Shown here in pieces: positions 1 to 8,088 of a stretch of 14,309 bases of DNA; positions within the stretch are counted from its first letter, which is position 1, and each line of letters starts with the position of its first letter. The notes beneath the pieces were generated by a model, which did no database searches, was not told the DNA's origin, and was given only the letters and a program-made list of their open reading frames with translations. The position numbers and the translations under genes were made by a program. Source of the DNA: Burkholderiales bacterium UBA2647 (lineage in GTDB: Bacteria; Pseudomonadota; Gammaproteobacteria; Burkholderiales; Burkholderiaceae_E); assembly GCA_002359635.1 (NCBI GenBank), contig DENJ01000002.1, positions 2,443-16,751 of the forward strand. The letters run 5' to 3'.

Positions 1-20
1 ACCGCGTTTTGGACTTGGGA

Positions 21-41
21 GGTGCGGCGACTTGCCGCACC
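21..41 (-). terminator. GC-rich hairpin after the acyl-CoA dehydrogenase operon
   Basis: A perfect 8-bp stem (GGTGCGGC at 21-28, GCCGCACC at 34-41) closes a 5-base loop. It begins 11 bp after the stop codon of the small-subunit acyl-CoA dehydrogenase gene, which ends at 53 on the minus strand. The position and stability suit a transcription terminator or a structure that protects the mRNA 3' end. No U-run follows it on the minus strand (the next bases are TCCCAAGTCC), so it is not a textbook intrinsic terminator. It is symmetric and could equally serve a plus-strand transcript from the left. Confidence 0.5.
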
Positions 42-52
42 GTATAACAGGC

Positions 53-1210
53 TTAAGCAGCGTTTGCCAGCCGGTCGAGTTGATGATCAAGATCACCAAA
101 TTGCTGAGAGATGGCGGTCAGGCGTTTAAAGCTGTGGCTCACTTTCATTTCGATGGTCATGCCCATACCACCGTGTAGTTGGATTGCCTCCTGCCCAATA
201 TGACGAGCGGCCTCATTAACTTTCACCCTCGCCATTGCAACAGCCTTCGAACGCTCGTTTGCTGTTACCCGACCAGCGCGATAGGCATCAACACGGTCAC
301 AAGCCAGATAAGTGATCGAACGGCTTTGCTCGGCGCTCATCATCATATCGACCATACGATGTTGCAATGATTGAAACGATCCGATTGGCATACCGAATTG
401 CTTTCTTGTTTTTAAGTACTCGAGCGTAAGACGGTTTGCCTCATCCATCACGCCCAAGGCCTCGGCGCAAAGCAGTGCTTGCGCCCAGTCACAAGCGGCC
501 TCGATCGCATCAAATGCTTCGCCGCTGTTGCCAAGTAAAGCGCCGGCCTCGAGCCTCAAATCAAAAATCAGATCGGCCGCACGCTGATCGTCATAGGTGC
601 GGTAAGTCTTCTGGTGCAAGCCGGCAGTATCGGCTGGCACCAAAAAGAGCGAAATGCCCTTGCGATCCGAAGCGCCGCCGGCAGTGCGCGCAGAAAGGAT
701 AAAGCATTGCGCCGCTGGAGCATGCAGCACGACCCGCTTTTCGCCACGCAGATGCCATTGACCGTTGGCTTCTTGGCTGGCGGTACTCTGCACGGTTGCG
801 AGGTCCCAACGACTCTTGGCTTCATCGTGCGCCCAAGCAACTCGAACCTGGCCTTCGATCACTTGAGCAATCAGGTCTTTCAGACGTTGTGAGCTATCGG
901 TTTCAGCGAAGTGAGCAAGCAAAGCCGCCGGCACCGCGAGCGTTGTGGCAAGCGGTTCAAGTAAAAGTCCTTTGCCGAGTGCCTGCATCACAGGCACCAT
1001 GTCGAGCGCGCCGGCACCGAACCCTCCCAGTGATTCGGCAAAGGGAAGGGCGGTTAATCCAAGCTCGCTCAGCTTGGCATAAATCAAAGGACTCCATCCC
1101 TCATCGGATGCAATGATTTTTTTTCTCGCTTCAAAATCGTATTGCTCATCGATCAGACGTAGCACACTGTCAGCGAGCAGTTGTTGTTCTTCAGAAAACT
1201 GGAAATTCAT
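53..1210 (-). CDS. Acyl-CoA dehydrogenase, PimD-like small subunit
   Basis: This 385-residue protein belongs to the acyl-CoA dehydrogenase family, whose FAD enzymes introduce the alpha-beta double bond in acyl-CoA thioesters and pass electrons to ETF. The N-terminal helical domain starts at residue 1 (FSEEQQLLADSV). The C-terminal domain has the family motifs YLKTRKQFG (265-273), SFQSLQHR (278-285) and QLHGGMGMTIE (344-354). The chain ends soon after that last motif, so the loop that carries the usual catalytic Glu (Y-E-G-T) is missing. Residue 241 in the alternative catalytic helix reads Asp-Trp-Ala rather than a Glu-Arg pair. This suggests a non-catalytic or FAD-organising partner of the adjacent subunit, as known for alpha2beta2 acyl-CoA dehydrogenases. 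The best family match is the pimeloyl-CoA dehydrogenase small subunit, but no other pim gene is visible, so the substrate is unknown. The ATG lies 7 bp after a GGAGG site situated in the 17-bp gap after the upstream gene, indicating co-transcription. Confidence 0.9.
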   Translation of the reverse strand: MNFQFSEEQQLLADSVLRLIDEQYDFEARKKIIASDEGWSPLIYAKLSELGLTALPFAESLGGFGAGALDMVPVMQALGKGLLLEPLATTLAVPAALLAHFAETDSSQRLKDLIAQVIEGQVRVAWAHDEAKSRWDLATVQSTASQEANGQWHLRGEKRVVLHAPAAQCFILSARTAGGASDRKGISLFLVPADTAGLHQKTYRTYDDQRAADLIFDLRLEAGALLGNSGEAFDAIEAACDWAQALLCAEALGVMDEANRLTLEYLKTRKQFGMPIGSFQSLQHRMVDMMMSAEQSRSITYLACDRVDAYRAGRVTANERSKAVAMARVKVNEAARHIGQEAIQLHGGMGMTIEMKVSHSFKRLTAISQQFGDLDHQLDRLANAA

Positions 1211-1227
1211 GCTTGCGCCTCCGCGTT

Positions 1228-2409
1228 TTAAAGGCCCAGGGCCATCTTGGCAAAGATATTGCGCTGGATTTCATTTGAACCCGCATAAATGCTGGTCTTC
1301 CGATAGTTGAAATAGCGCGGTGCAACCGAGGCTAGAAGTGCGTCGAAACCATCGTAGGACAGTGCTTTGAACGGCGCAGCGCCTGGCCCAGCAATCTGCA
1401 ATCGGAGCTCGGTGAGTGCTTGCTGAATCTCGGTACCTTTGATCTTGAGCATCGATACCTCAGCGCCTGGTGGGTTGCCTGTTCGCCGCATGGTGTCGAG
1501 AAATCGCATATGGGTGATCTCTAGCGCGGTCAGCTCGACCTCGACCTTGCTGAGTCGGTCGCGAAAGCGCAGGTCTTCGAGCAAGGGACGGCCCTGATGC
1601 TCGGTTGCGGCGGCCTCCCGCTTAATCCGTCGCAATTCGCGTCGTGACGCGCCCAATGACCCGGTTCCCAAGCGTTCATGACCCAGCAAATACTTCGCAA
1701 CGGTCCAACCCTTGCCTTCCTTGTAAACAAGGTTTTCGACCGGTACCTTCACATCCTCAAAGAACACCTCATTGACCTCGTGGCCTTCGTCGAGAAGAAT
1801 CAAGGGCCTCACCGTAATGCCTGGCGTGTTCATATCAATCAGCAAAAAGCTGATGCCTTCCTGTCGCTTGCTGCTATCAAAATCAGTGCGCACGAGGGCA
1901 AAGATCCAATCGCCAAAATGACCAAGCGTGGTCCAGATCTTCTGACCATTGACCAAATAGTGATCGCCTTGGCGTTCGGCACGGGTCTTGAGCGATGCCA
2001 GATCAGAGCCCGAGCCTGGCTCAGAATAGCCCTGGCACCAGAAATCGTCACCCTGATAAATCCGGGGAAGAAACCGCTTTTTTTGTTCCTCTGTCCCAAA
2101 TTGGAGCAGGACCGATGCACACATGACGGGCCCGAAAGGTGCAACAATCGGGCAGCCCGCAAGCGCATACTCTTCTTCAAAAATCGAGCGCTCGACGGCG
2201 TTCCAACCGGTTCCTCCCCATTCAGCCGGCCATGAGGGTGCGACCCAGCCTTTAGCGGCCAGGATTTTGTGCCAGCGCGTCAGCTCTTCTTTGCTGAGTT
2301 CCTGGTAGTGGGTAACTTTTTCTTTTAAATCAGACGGCAAATTCGCCTCGAACCAGCTACGAACTTCCTGTCTGAAGGCTTGCTCCTGGACGCTGTAACT
2401 TAAATCCAC
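1228..2409 (-). CDS. Acyl-CoA dehydrogenase, PimC-like large subunit
   Basis: This 393-residue acyl-CoA dehydrogenase resembles the large subunit of pimeloyl-CoA dehydrogenase, which oxidises dicarboxylyl or fatty acyl-CoA and feeds electrons to ETF. Visible motifs are the FAD and substrate signature YSEPGSGSD (128-136), GQKIWTT (155-161), a GHERLG helix (243-248) and YAGSNEIQRN (375-384) near the C-terminus. The position of the classical catalytic Glu in the last motif is Ala376. Glu245 in the GHERLG helix aligns with the alternative catalytic Glu of isovaleryl-CoA dehydrogenase-type enzymes and is the likely base. The start is GTG: an AGGGA ribosome-binding site lies 6 bp upstream, and the two nearby ATGs are out of frame or hit a stop. 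It is the first gene of a two-gene operon with the small subunit. The family call is firm; the substrate is inferred only. Confidence 0.92.
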   Translation of the reverse strand: MDLSYSVQEQAFRQEVRSWFEANLPSDLKEKVTHYQELSKEELTRWHKILAAKGWVAPSWPAEWGGTGWNAVERSIFEEEYALAGCPIVAPFGPVMCASVLLQFGTEEQKKRFLPRIYQGDDFWCQGYSEPGSGSDLASLKTRAERQGDHYLVNGQKIWTTLGHFGDWIFALVRTDFDSSKRQEGISFLLIDMNTPGITVRPLILLDEGHEVNEVFFEDVKVPVENLVYKEGKGWTVAKYLLGHERLGTGSLGASRRELRRIKREAAATEHQGRPLLEDLRFRDRLSKVEVELTALEITHMRFLDTMRRTGNPPGAEVSMLKIKGTEIQQALTELRLQIAGPGAAPFKALSYDGFDALLASVAPRYFNYRKTSIYAGSNEIQRNIFAKMALGL

Positions 2410-2538
2410 GTTTCATCCCTTCATAAGTTTATTACTTACTTTGACTTTAGGTGTATGCAGGCTAAGTGTAGCGGTAGCTACCGATAAAATCTGCCTTGGG
2501 GATTTTTCTTACCCGCAGCCACGCGCAGGAGGTGCGCC
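2410..2538. promoter_or_regulatory. Divergent promoter region between the dehydrogenase operon and purL
   Basis: These 129 bp must carry the promoters of the leftward dehydrogenase operon and the rightward purL. A perfect 12-bp palindrome, CGGTAGCTACCG, occupies 2472-2483. It extends to 2469-2486 with only one mismatched pair, the size and symmetry of a dimeric repressor site. A TTGACT box at 2441-2446 and a TAAAAT box at 2485-2490 resemble -35 and -10 elements on the plus strand, but neither has a good partner at 16-18 bp, so I assign no promoter precisely. The palindrome does not match the PurR box of enteric bacteria. Confidence 0.45.
2527..2533 (+). promoter_or_regulatory. Strong ribosome-binding site that fixes the TTG start of purL
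   Basis: AGGAGGT at 2527-2533 is a near-complete match to the anti-Shine-Dalgarno sequence, 5 bp before the TTG at 2539-2541. It decides the start codon: there is no in-frame ATG close by, and the protein read from this TTG already has a PurL-like N-terminus. A weak start codon paired with a strong ribosome site may tune the output of this long protein. Confidence 0.75.
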
Positions 2539-5500
2539 TTGACCCATGAAGCAAGCCGCTTTTCAACGACTTTGTCACAAGCCGAGTTTGCATATTTAGG
2601 GCCCCCAGCACTCACGCCAGCCGCTTTGAGTCGCATTGAAGCGGCACTTGCGCAGGATGGCCACAGCATCGAAGATTTGCGTGCGCACTTTGTTTATATC
2701 GGTCGCTTTGAACAGGCACAGCAACTGAAAGACGCACAGGAGCGACTTGTTACGCTTTTTTGTGAAGACGGTGCCTTGGGCTGCTATCCGATTGAGCCTT
2801 ATCAAGCCCAAGGCCCAGCGCTTTGGGTCTTACCGCGCCGCGGCACCATATCGCCCTGGTCAAGCAAGGCCAAAGAAATCGCCGCCATCGCCGGTGTCGC
2901 CGGGCTGCGCTCGCTTGAACGAGGCATCGTCTACGGGCTGCGTCTTGCAAAGAACTGGTTGACGAGCGCCGCAAATTTAAAGACCTTGCTCGATGTTGAT
3001 GGCCCCCTGGCAAAGCATGTCCATGACCCGATGATCGAGTGCTGCCTGGACGCGCTGCCCGCGCTCAGCAACTGGTTTTCACCGCCAACGGCCCGAGCCG
3101 ATACCCGCATCGACTTTTTAGCTTTGGGCGAGCCAGCGATTGAAGAGGCCAACCATCTGCTCGGGCTCGCACTCGAGCCCGATGAGATCCGCTATCTGGC
3201 GCAGGCCTACACCAGGCTGCAGCGTGATCCGACCGACGTTGAACTGCTGATGTTTGCACAGGCAAATTCGGAGCACTGCCGGCACAAGATTTTCAACGCT
3301 CAATTTTCGATCAACGGCGAAGAACAGCCATCAAGTCTCTTTGGCATGATTCGGCAAACCCATGCAGCCAGCCCCCAAGGCGTCGAGATTGCCTATGCCG
3401 ATAATGCAGCAGTGCTCACCGGTGCCGAAGCCGATTATCTTCATGCGGATGTTGCAAGCCGTGTTTATCAGGTTAGGAGATCGCGATTACATAGCGTTCT
3501 GAAAGTCGAAACACATAACCATCCAACGGCGATCGCACCTCATCCTGGTGCATCAACCGGTGCAGGCGGCGAGATTCGCGATGAAGGGGCAACAGGGCGA
3601 GGGGCCGTGCCGCGTTTTGGAATGACTGGCTTTAGCGTCTCTCAGTTACGCCTGCCTGGGTTTCCCCAAGCCTGGGAAGATGCTGTCGGTGAAAGCGACA
3701 GGCTTGCAACGCCGCTTCGCATCATGCTGGAAGGACCGATTGGCGCTGCCTCTTTTAATAACGAATTCGGCAGGCCCAATCTCGTCGGGTATTTTAGATC
3801 GTACGAGCAAGCGGTGCTCGATGAGCGGCGGGGTTATCGCAAGCCGATTATGCTCGCCGGCGGTGTGGGCAGCATTCACAACGATCAGGTGAAAAAACTT
3901 GAACTCCAAGAAAAGCATCTGTTGATTCAACTTGGGGGACCAGGTTTCAGAATCGGGATGGGAGGCGGAGCGGCCTCAAGCCTAGGCGCAGGCAGCAATG
4001 CGATGGCTCTAGACTTTGATTCGGTGCAACGCGCAAACCCGGAAATGCAAAGGCGTGCACAGCAAGTCATAGAAGCCTGCGCTGTGCGCGGGGGCGGCAA
4101 CCCAATCCTTGCCATTCACGATGTCGGTGCGGGGGGCTTATCAAACGCATTTCCCGAGTTGGTTCACGGTGCGGGACGTGGTGCCGACATTTCGCTTGCT
4201 GCCATTCCGGTCGATGAACAGGGCATGTCGGCAGCTGAGATCTGGTGTAATGAATCTCAGGAACGCTACGCGCTTGCGATTGAAGCTTCCCAGCTCGAAC
4301 TTTTTGCTGCGATATGCAAACGGGAACGTTGTCCTTTTGCGGTCATCGGCGAGGTGACTTCGACCGGCTTATTGCGGCTTACAGATCGTGATCCCTGTGC
4401 GCAGACTGCGGTCGACCTACCCTTGGATGTGTTGCTGGGCAAAACGCCAAAAATGCACCGCCTCGGTACAAGGCGGGCTAGGCCCCGAGCCCGCTTGGAC
4501 ACTACAGTAATCGATCTTGAAAAAGCATGCCAGGAAGTTCTTCGTCACCCAAGCGTGGCCAGCAAGGCCTATCTGGTCAGCATTACCGACCGAACCGTCG
4601 GTGGTCTTTCTCATCGAGATCCCATGGTGGGGCCCTGGCAGATCCCGGTCGCTGATTGCGGGATCGGTCTGCGAGATTTTTCGAGTTTTGAAGCCGATGC
4701 GCTTGCGATCGGCGAACGTGCACCCCTGGCCGTGTGGAATCCAGCGGCGGCATCGAGGATGGCAATCGGCGAGGCGATCACGAATTTGCTTGGGACCGGT
4801 GTTCAAGCCATTCAACAGGTGAAGCTATCAGCCAATTGGATGGCGGCTTGCGGGCGCGCTGATGAGGACGGTGATTTGTTTGATGCGGTTCACGCCGCAA
4901 GCACGCTCTGCCAAGCGCTTGGCATCGCCATACCTGTTGGCAAGGATTCACTTTCGATGCGCGCCCAAATCCGAGATGCCCGCGAAGACCTCGAGGTACG
5001 GTCTCCGGTCACCTTGATTGCGAGTGCCTGGGCACCCGTCCAAGATGTGCGGCACTGCAAAACGCCCCAACTACAACAGGCTGCACATGACGCCGAGGCA
5101 GGTGTCTTAATCCTGATTGATCTTGGGCACGGCAGGCAACGCATGGGCGGCAGCATGCTTAGCGAATGCATGAAGCAGCACGATAGCGATACGCCTGATC
5201 TCACGGAGGTCGAGCTTTTAAGGGCCCTGGTTCCGGCGATTGCCTCCCTGCTCGATCAGGGACTCGTTCAAGCGATTCATGATCGAAGCGACGGCGGACT
5301 CTGGGCCTGCCTATGCGAAATGTGTTTTGCGGGCCATTGCGGGGTGAGCATTAATCTGGATTTGCTCACCATGGATGCCAACGCCGCCGATTGGGGTGAT
5401 TTCAAAATTCGGCCCGAACAGGTAAGCGTGCAGCGCCATGAAAAAACGATTCAGGCCTTGTTTAATGAAGAACTGGGCGTGGTGATTCAGGTTCGACCCG

Positions 5501-6600
5501 AACATCGCGACCATGTCTTTGGCTTACTTCGTGCTCAGGGGCTTTCAAAGTGCAGCCATGTCATCGGACGGGTGAACCGCCAGGATCGAATCAGTATTTA
5601 TCGCGATGCGAAATTACTCTACGAAGAAGAACGTACCGTACTTCAAGCGATTTGGACTGAGCCCTCCTACCGAATGGCAAGCCTACGTGACGATGTCGAC
5701 TGCGCGCGCGAGGCCTATGAGTGCATCACCCGCCCGCTTTCAGTCCTTACCGCCAAATCGCCCACTTACGAAGACCTTGCCGCGCTGAGGCAGGATCGCG
5801 CACCAGCGCTGATTGGCAATGCGCCGAGAATCGCGATCCTTCGAGAACAGGGCGTCAACAGCCATAAGGAAATGGCAGCAGCTTTTACCAGAGCCGGCTT
5901 TGAGGCGATTGATGTGAGCATGACCGATTTGATCGAGGGTCACTTCGATCTCAATAAAGGCCATGCTCCCGTCCGAGGTCTTGCGGCCTGCGGTGGTTTT
6001 TCATTTGGTGATGTCTTAGGTGCCGGTAGCGGCTGGGCCAAAAGCATCTTGCTCAATGAGAAACTTAAACATCAATTTGAAGCTTTTTTTGCCCGCCCGG
6101 ATAGTTTTAGTCTGGGTGTTTGCAATGGCTGCCAGATGATGTCGCAGCTCAAGGCGATTATTCCCGGCGCCTCACACTGGCCACGTTTTCTGAAAAATCG
6201 ATCGCGTCAGTTTGAAGGGCGCCTAAGCCTTGTCCGCATTGAAGCGGGCAACAACCCTTGGTTCGCAGGTCTTGAAGGCGCGTTGCTCCCCATTGTTGTG
6301 TCCCACGGCGAGGGTCAGGCAAGCTTTGATCATGAGGGCGATCTTGATCAGGTTGCGGTCAGTCTTCGATATGTTTTGTCAGACGGTTCGATCGCAAGCC
6401 AATATCCTGAAAATCCCAATGGATCGCCCCGAGGCATTGCAGGCGTCTGTTCAAGCGATGGTCGTGCCATGATTGTGATGCCACATCCCGAGCGCTCCTT
6501 TCTTGCGCGGCAGCTGTCTTGGTCGGATCCGAGCTGGCAAGATGCAAGTCCTTGGCTCATGATGTTTGAGAATATCAGACGATTTGCAGCGCGCCTATGA
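2539..6600 (+). CDS. purL: Phosphoribosylformylglycinamidine synthase (FGAM synthase), large single-chain type
   Basis: This enzyme performs the fourth step of de novo purine synthesis, converting FGAR, glutamine and ATP to FGAM in the cytosol. The 1353 residues match the large proteobacterial PurL (about 1295 in E. coli). Residues 1-170 are the PurS-like domain. The synthase core carries QANSEHCRHKIF (241-252), KVETHNHPTAI (322-332), GGEIRDEGATGRGA (343-356), HDVGAGGLSNA (527-537), a DRTVGG segment (684-689) and GKDSLSM (801-807). The C-terminal glutamine amidotransferase domain begins near 1096 (RIAILREQGVNSH). It has the nucleophile Cys1195 in GVCNGCQM and the His1316/Glu1318 pair in PHPE, so it looks fully active. 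About 20 extra residues relative to E. coli lie around 944-970. It starts with TTG and ends inside the ATG of the downstream reductase (ATGA overlap), so the two genes are probably co-transcribed. Confidence 0.97.
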   Translation: MTHEASRFSTTLSQAEFAYLGPPALTPAALSRIEAALAQDGHSIEDLRAHFVYIGRFEQAQQLKDAQERLVTLFCEDGALGCYPIEPYQAQGPALWVLPRRGTISPWSSKAKEIAAIAGVAGLRSLERGIVYGLRLAKNWLTSAANLKTLLDVDGPLAKHVHDPMIECCLDALPALSNWFSPPTARADTRIDFLALGEPAIEEANHLLGLALEPDEIRYLAQAYTRLQRDPTDVELLMFAQANSEHCRHKIFNAQFSINGEEQPSSLFGMIRQTHAASPQGVEIAYADNAAVLTGAEADYLHADVASRVYQVRRSRLHSVLKVETHNHPTAIAPHPGASTGAGGEIRDEGATGRGAVPRFGMTGFSVSQLRLPGFPQAWEDAVGESDRLATPLRIMLEGPIGAASFNNEFGRPNLVGYFRSYEQAVLDERRGYRKPIMLAGGVGSIHNDQVKKLELQEKHLLIQLGGPGFRIGMGGGAASSLGAGSNAMALDFDSVQRANPEMQRRAQQVIEACAVRGGGNPILAIHDVGAGGLSNAFPELVHGAGRGADISLAAIPVDEQGMSAAEIWCNESQERYALAIEASQLELFAAICKRERCPFAVIGEVTSTGLLRLTDRDPCAQTAVDLPLDVLLGKTPKMHRLGTRRARPRARLDTTVIDLEKACQEVLRHPSVASKAYLVSITDRTVGGLSHRDPMVGPWQIPVADCGIGLRDFSSFEADALAIGERAPLAVWNPAAASRMAIGEAITNLLGTGVQAIQQVKLSANWMAACGRADEDGDLFDAVHAASTLCQALGIAIPVGKDSLSMRAQIRDAREDLEVRSPVTLIASAWAPVQDVRHCKTPQLQQAAHDAEAGVLILIDLGHGRQRMGGSMLSECMKQHDSDTPDLTEVELLRALVPAIASLLDQGLVQAIHDRSDGGLWACLCEMCFAGHCGVSINLDLLTMDANAADWGDFKIRPEQVSVQRHEKTIQALFNEELGVVIQVRPEHRDHVFGLLRAQGLSKCSHVIGRVNRQDRISIYRDAKLLYEEERTVLQAIWTEPSYRMASLRDDVDCAREAYECITRPLSVLTAKSPTYEDLAALRQDRAPALIGNAPRIAILREQGVNSHKEMAAAFTRAGFEAIDVSMTDLIEGHFDLNKGHAPVRGLAACGGFSFGDVLGAGSGWAKSILLNEKLKHQFEAFFARPDSFSLGVCNGCQMMSQLKAIIPGASHWPRFLKNRSRQFEGRLSLVRIEAGNNPWFAGLEGALLPIVVSHGEGQASFDHEGDLDQVAVSLRYVLSDGSIASQYPENPNGSPRGIAGVCSSDGRAMIVMPHPERSFLARQLSWSDPSWQDASPWLMMFENIRRFAARL

Positions 6601-7730
6601 GCAATATGCCGGCCGGGAGCGGCGCAAGGGGAAGCGCACTCATCATCGGGGCTGGTCCGAGCGGCTTGTACCTTGCATTTCAGCTTGGGCTGCTTGATAT
6701 TCCTTGCAGCATCGTCGACTCGCTACCGGCAATTGGTGGTCAATGCTATGAGCTTTACGCCGATAAACCCATTTTTGATATTCCGGGCTTTGAATCGATC
6801 AAAGCGATCGATCTTGCTGAGCGCCTTTGGATACAAGCCCAAATCGCCAAACCTTCATTGCAGCTTAACCGGACGATCATCCAAATCAAAGCTGATACGA
6901 GCGGTGGCTTTCTGGTAACAAGCAGATCGACCCAGGCCCTGTCTGCCGACGCAGACGACGCTGAAACACAATATTTTCAAGCTGTTTTTATCGCAGCCGG
7001 TGTTGGTGCCTTCGCCACAAAGCGATTGCGACTTGAGGGGACGCAATCGCTCGAAGGTCGATATCTTTTTTATAGCGTCTTGCCAACGATACCCACCTTT
7101 AAGGCAAAACAGGTTTTGATCAGCGGTGGCGGCAAGCGCGCGCTGAGCATCGCAGTCCAGCTTTTGCAATGTCCTCAAGCGCTTGCACCAGATCGCATTG
7201 ACCTGCTTGCACGAAACGGCTTGAGGCCGGCCTTGGATCAACAACATGAAGCCTTGCTTGACAGCGTTCAGCAAGCTGCTAAAGCGGGCCGGATTCGGAT
7301 CCATAAAGGGGTAATCACCGGTTTTGAGCTTCCTGATCAGGCCATCAAACTTGATGCCGTCAGAATCAGCTTACGTGATGAACCGAGAAACGCTGAACGA
7401 AGTCTTCAAAGCAATCTTGTTATTGTCTGTCATGGCCTGTCGCCAAGGCTTGAACCCATGCTTCATTGGGATTTGGGGATGACCAGAGGCCAGATTCCGG
7501 TCGATACCGCCCGCTTTGAGAGCCGTTTGCCTGGGGTTTTTGTGATAGGCGACATGGCATCGTACCCGGGCAAGAAAAAACTCATCACCTGTGGCTTTCA
7601 CGAAGCAACGCTTGCTGCCTATGCCGCTTGTGACTACTTTTTCCCCGGAAAAAAAATTCTTCTGCAATACACCACGAGCTCGCCAAGACTGTTAGAAAAA
7701 CTATCGCGTGGCGCTAGGCCGACGGAATAA
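6597..7730 (+). CDS. Ferredoxin/flavodoxin-NADP(+) reductase, thioredoxin-reductase-like type
   Basis: This is a 377-residue FAD/NAD(P) flavoprotein, probably moving electrons between NADPH and ferredoxin or flavodoxin in the cytosol. The FAD-binding Rossmann motif is GAGPSG (18-23), followed by GGQCYELYADKPIFDIPGF (47-65), typical of the YumC-like reductases. The NADPH domain has a GGGKRA glycine motif (177-182), where many relatives read GGGDSA. The C-terminal FAD contact is VIGDMASYPGKKKLI (316-330), and the tail LLQYTTSSPRLL (355-366) is characteristic of the family. There is no CxxC redox pair, which argues against thioredoxin reductase. The ATG overlaps the purL stop by 4 bp (ATGA) and has no clear ribosome site of its own, so translation probably depends on purL. 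Its 3' end overlaps the convergent YkgJ-family gene by 17 bp. The physiological partner cannot be told from sequence. Confidence 0.88.
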   Translation: MSNMPAGSGARGSALIIGAGPSGLYLAFQLGLLDIPCSIVDSLPAIGGQCYELYADKPIFDIPGFESIKAIDLAERLWIQAQIAKPSLQLNRTIIQIKADTSGGFLVTSRSTQALSADADDAETQYFQAVFIAAGVGAFATKRLRLEGTQSLEGRYLFYSVLPTIPTFKAKQVLISGGGKRALSIAVQLLQCPQALAPDRIDLLARNGLRPALDQQHEALLDSVQQAAKAGRIRIHKGVITGFELPDQAIKLDAVRISLRDEPRNAERSLQSNLVIVCHGLSPRLEPMLHWDLGMTRGQIPVDTARFESRLPGVFVIGDMASYPGKKKLITCGFHEATLAAYAACDYFFPGKKILLQYTTSSPRLLEKLSRGARPTE

Positions 7731-8088
7731 ACTCGGGGTCGCCTTGCTGTTTGCGCTCGAATCGCAAAAATTCATAATAGCCGCAGCGGGTGCCGTGCGG
7801 ATAATCCCTGCAAACCGTTGGGCGTGCTTTATAAATCGTACAACGACGAGCTTCGGTATCAAAAAACCGGCACACCGAGGCGTAGACGGTATCGCGTTGA
7901 TGCTTAAGAACCGTCTCATCTTCACCGTGTTCCTGATAGCGCTTGGTGAATCGACGGCGCGCCTCATCCTCAGTCATCGCAAAATGGCGGGCGATACGTC
8001 GCAAGTCCTTGAGACTGACGACGATTCTTGGGTAGGTACAGCAATAGCCTGGGCATTTGCCGCAATCAAACCGGAGCACTGTTGCCAT
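7714..8088 (-). CDS. YkgJ-family cysteine-cluster protein (UPF0153)
   Basis: This small cytosolic protein of 124 residues has eight cysteines: Cys9, 12, 16 and 17 near the N-terminus (FDCGKCPGYCC) and Cys73, 83, 93 and 102 in the second half (motifs CRFF, RRCTIY, RPTVCRDYP, RCGYY). This is the signature of the YkgJ/UPF0153 family, proposed to bind zinc or an Fe-S cluster; no enzyme activity is established that I know of. The ATG chosen keeps the family's short N-terminus before the first cysteine. It lies inside the 3' end of mnmC (23-bp overlap), with only a weak ribosome site, so it is likely translationally coupled to mnmC. Its 3' end overlaps the convergent reductase gene by 17 bp. Confidence 0.88.
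   Translation of the reverse strand: MATVLRFDCGKCPGYCCTYPRIVVSLKDLRRIARHFAMTEDEARRRFTKRYQEHGEDETVLKHQRDTVYASVCRFFDTEARRCTIYKARPTVCRDYPHGTRCGYYEFLRFERKQQGDPEFIPSA

Noticed and set aside
1678..2235. 185-codon plus-strand open frame opposite the large acyl-CoA dehydrogenase gene
   Set aside because: It lies wholly inside a gene with clear family motifs on the other strand. Its translation has no recognisable domain and it has no ribosome site; it is a shadow of GC-rich codons.
4417..4815. 132-codon minus-strand open frame inside purL
   Set aside because: purL is intact and well conserved across this stretch. The antisense translation shows no protein-like motifs.
6855..7304. 149-codon minus-strand open frame inside the ferredoxin-NADP reductase gene
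   Set aside because: The sense frame holds the NADPH-binding motif here; the antisense frame is a by-product.
7638..7661. T5CC-CC-GGA-run inverted repeat and T8 tract on the minus strand, as a terminator for the YkgJ-family gene
   Set aside because: It encodes conserved residues of the reductase, the hairpin loop would be only two bases, and no GC-rich stem directly precedes the T8 run on the minus strand.
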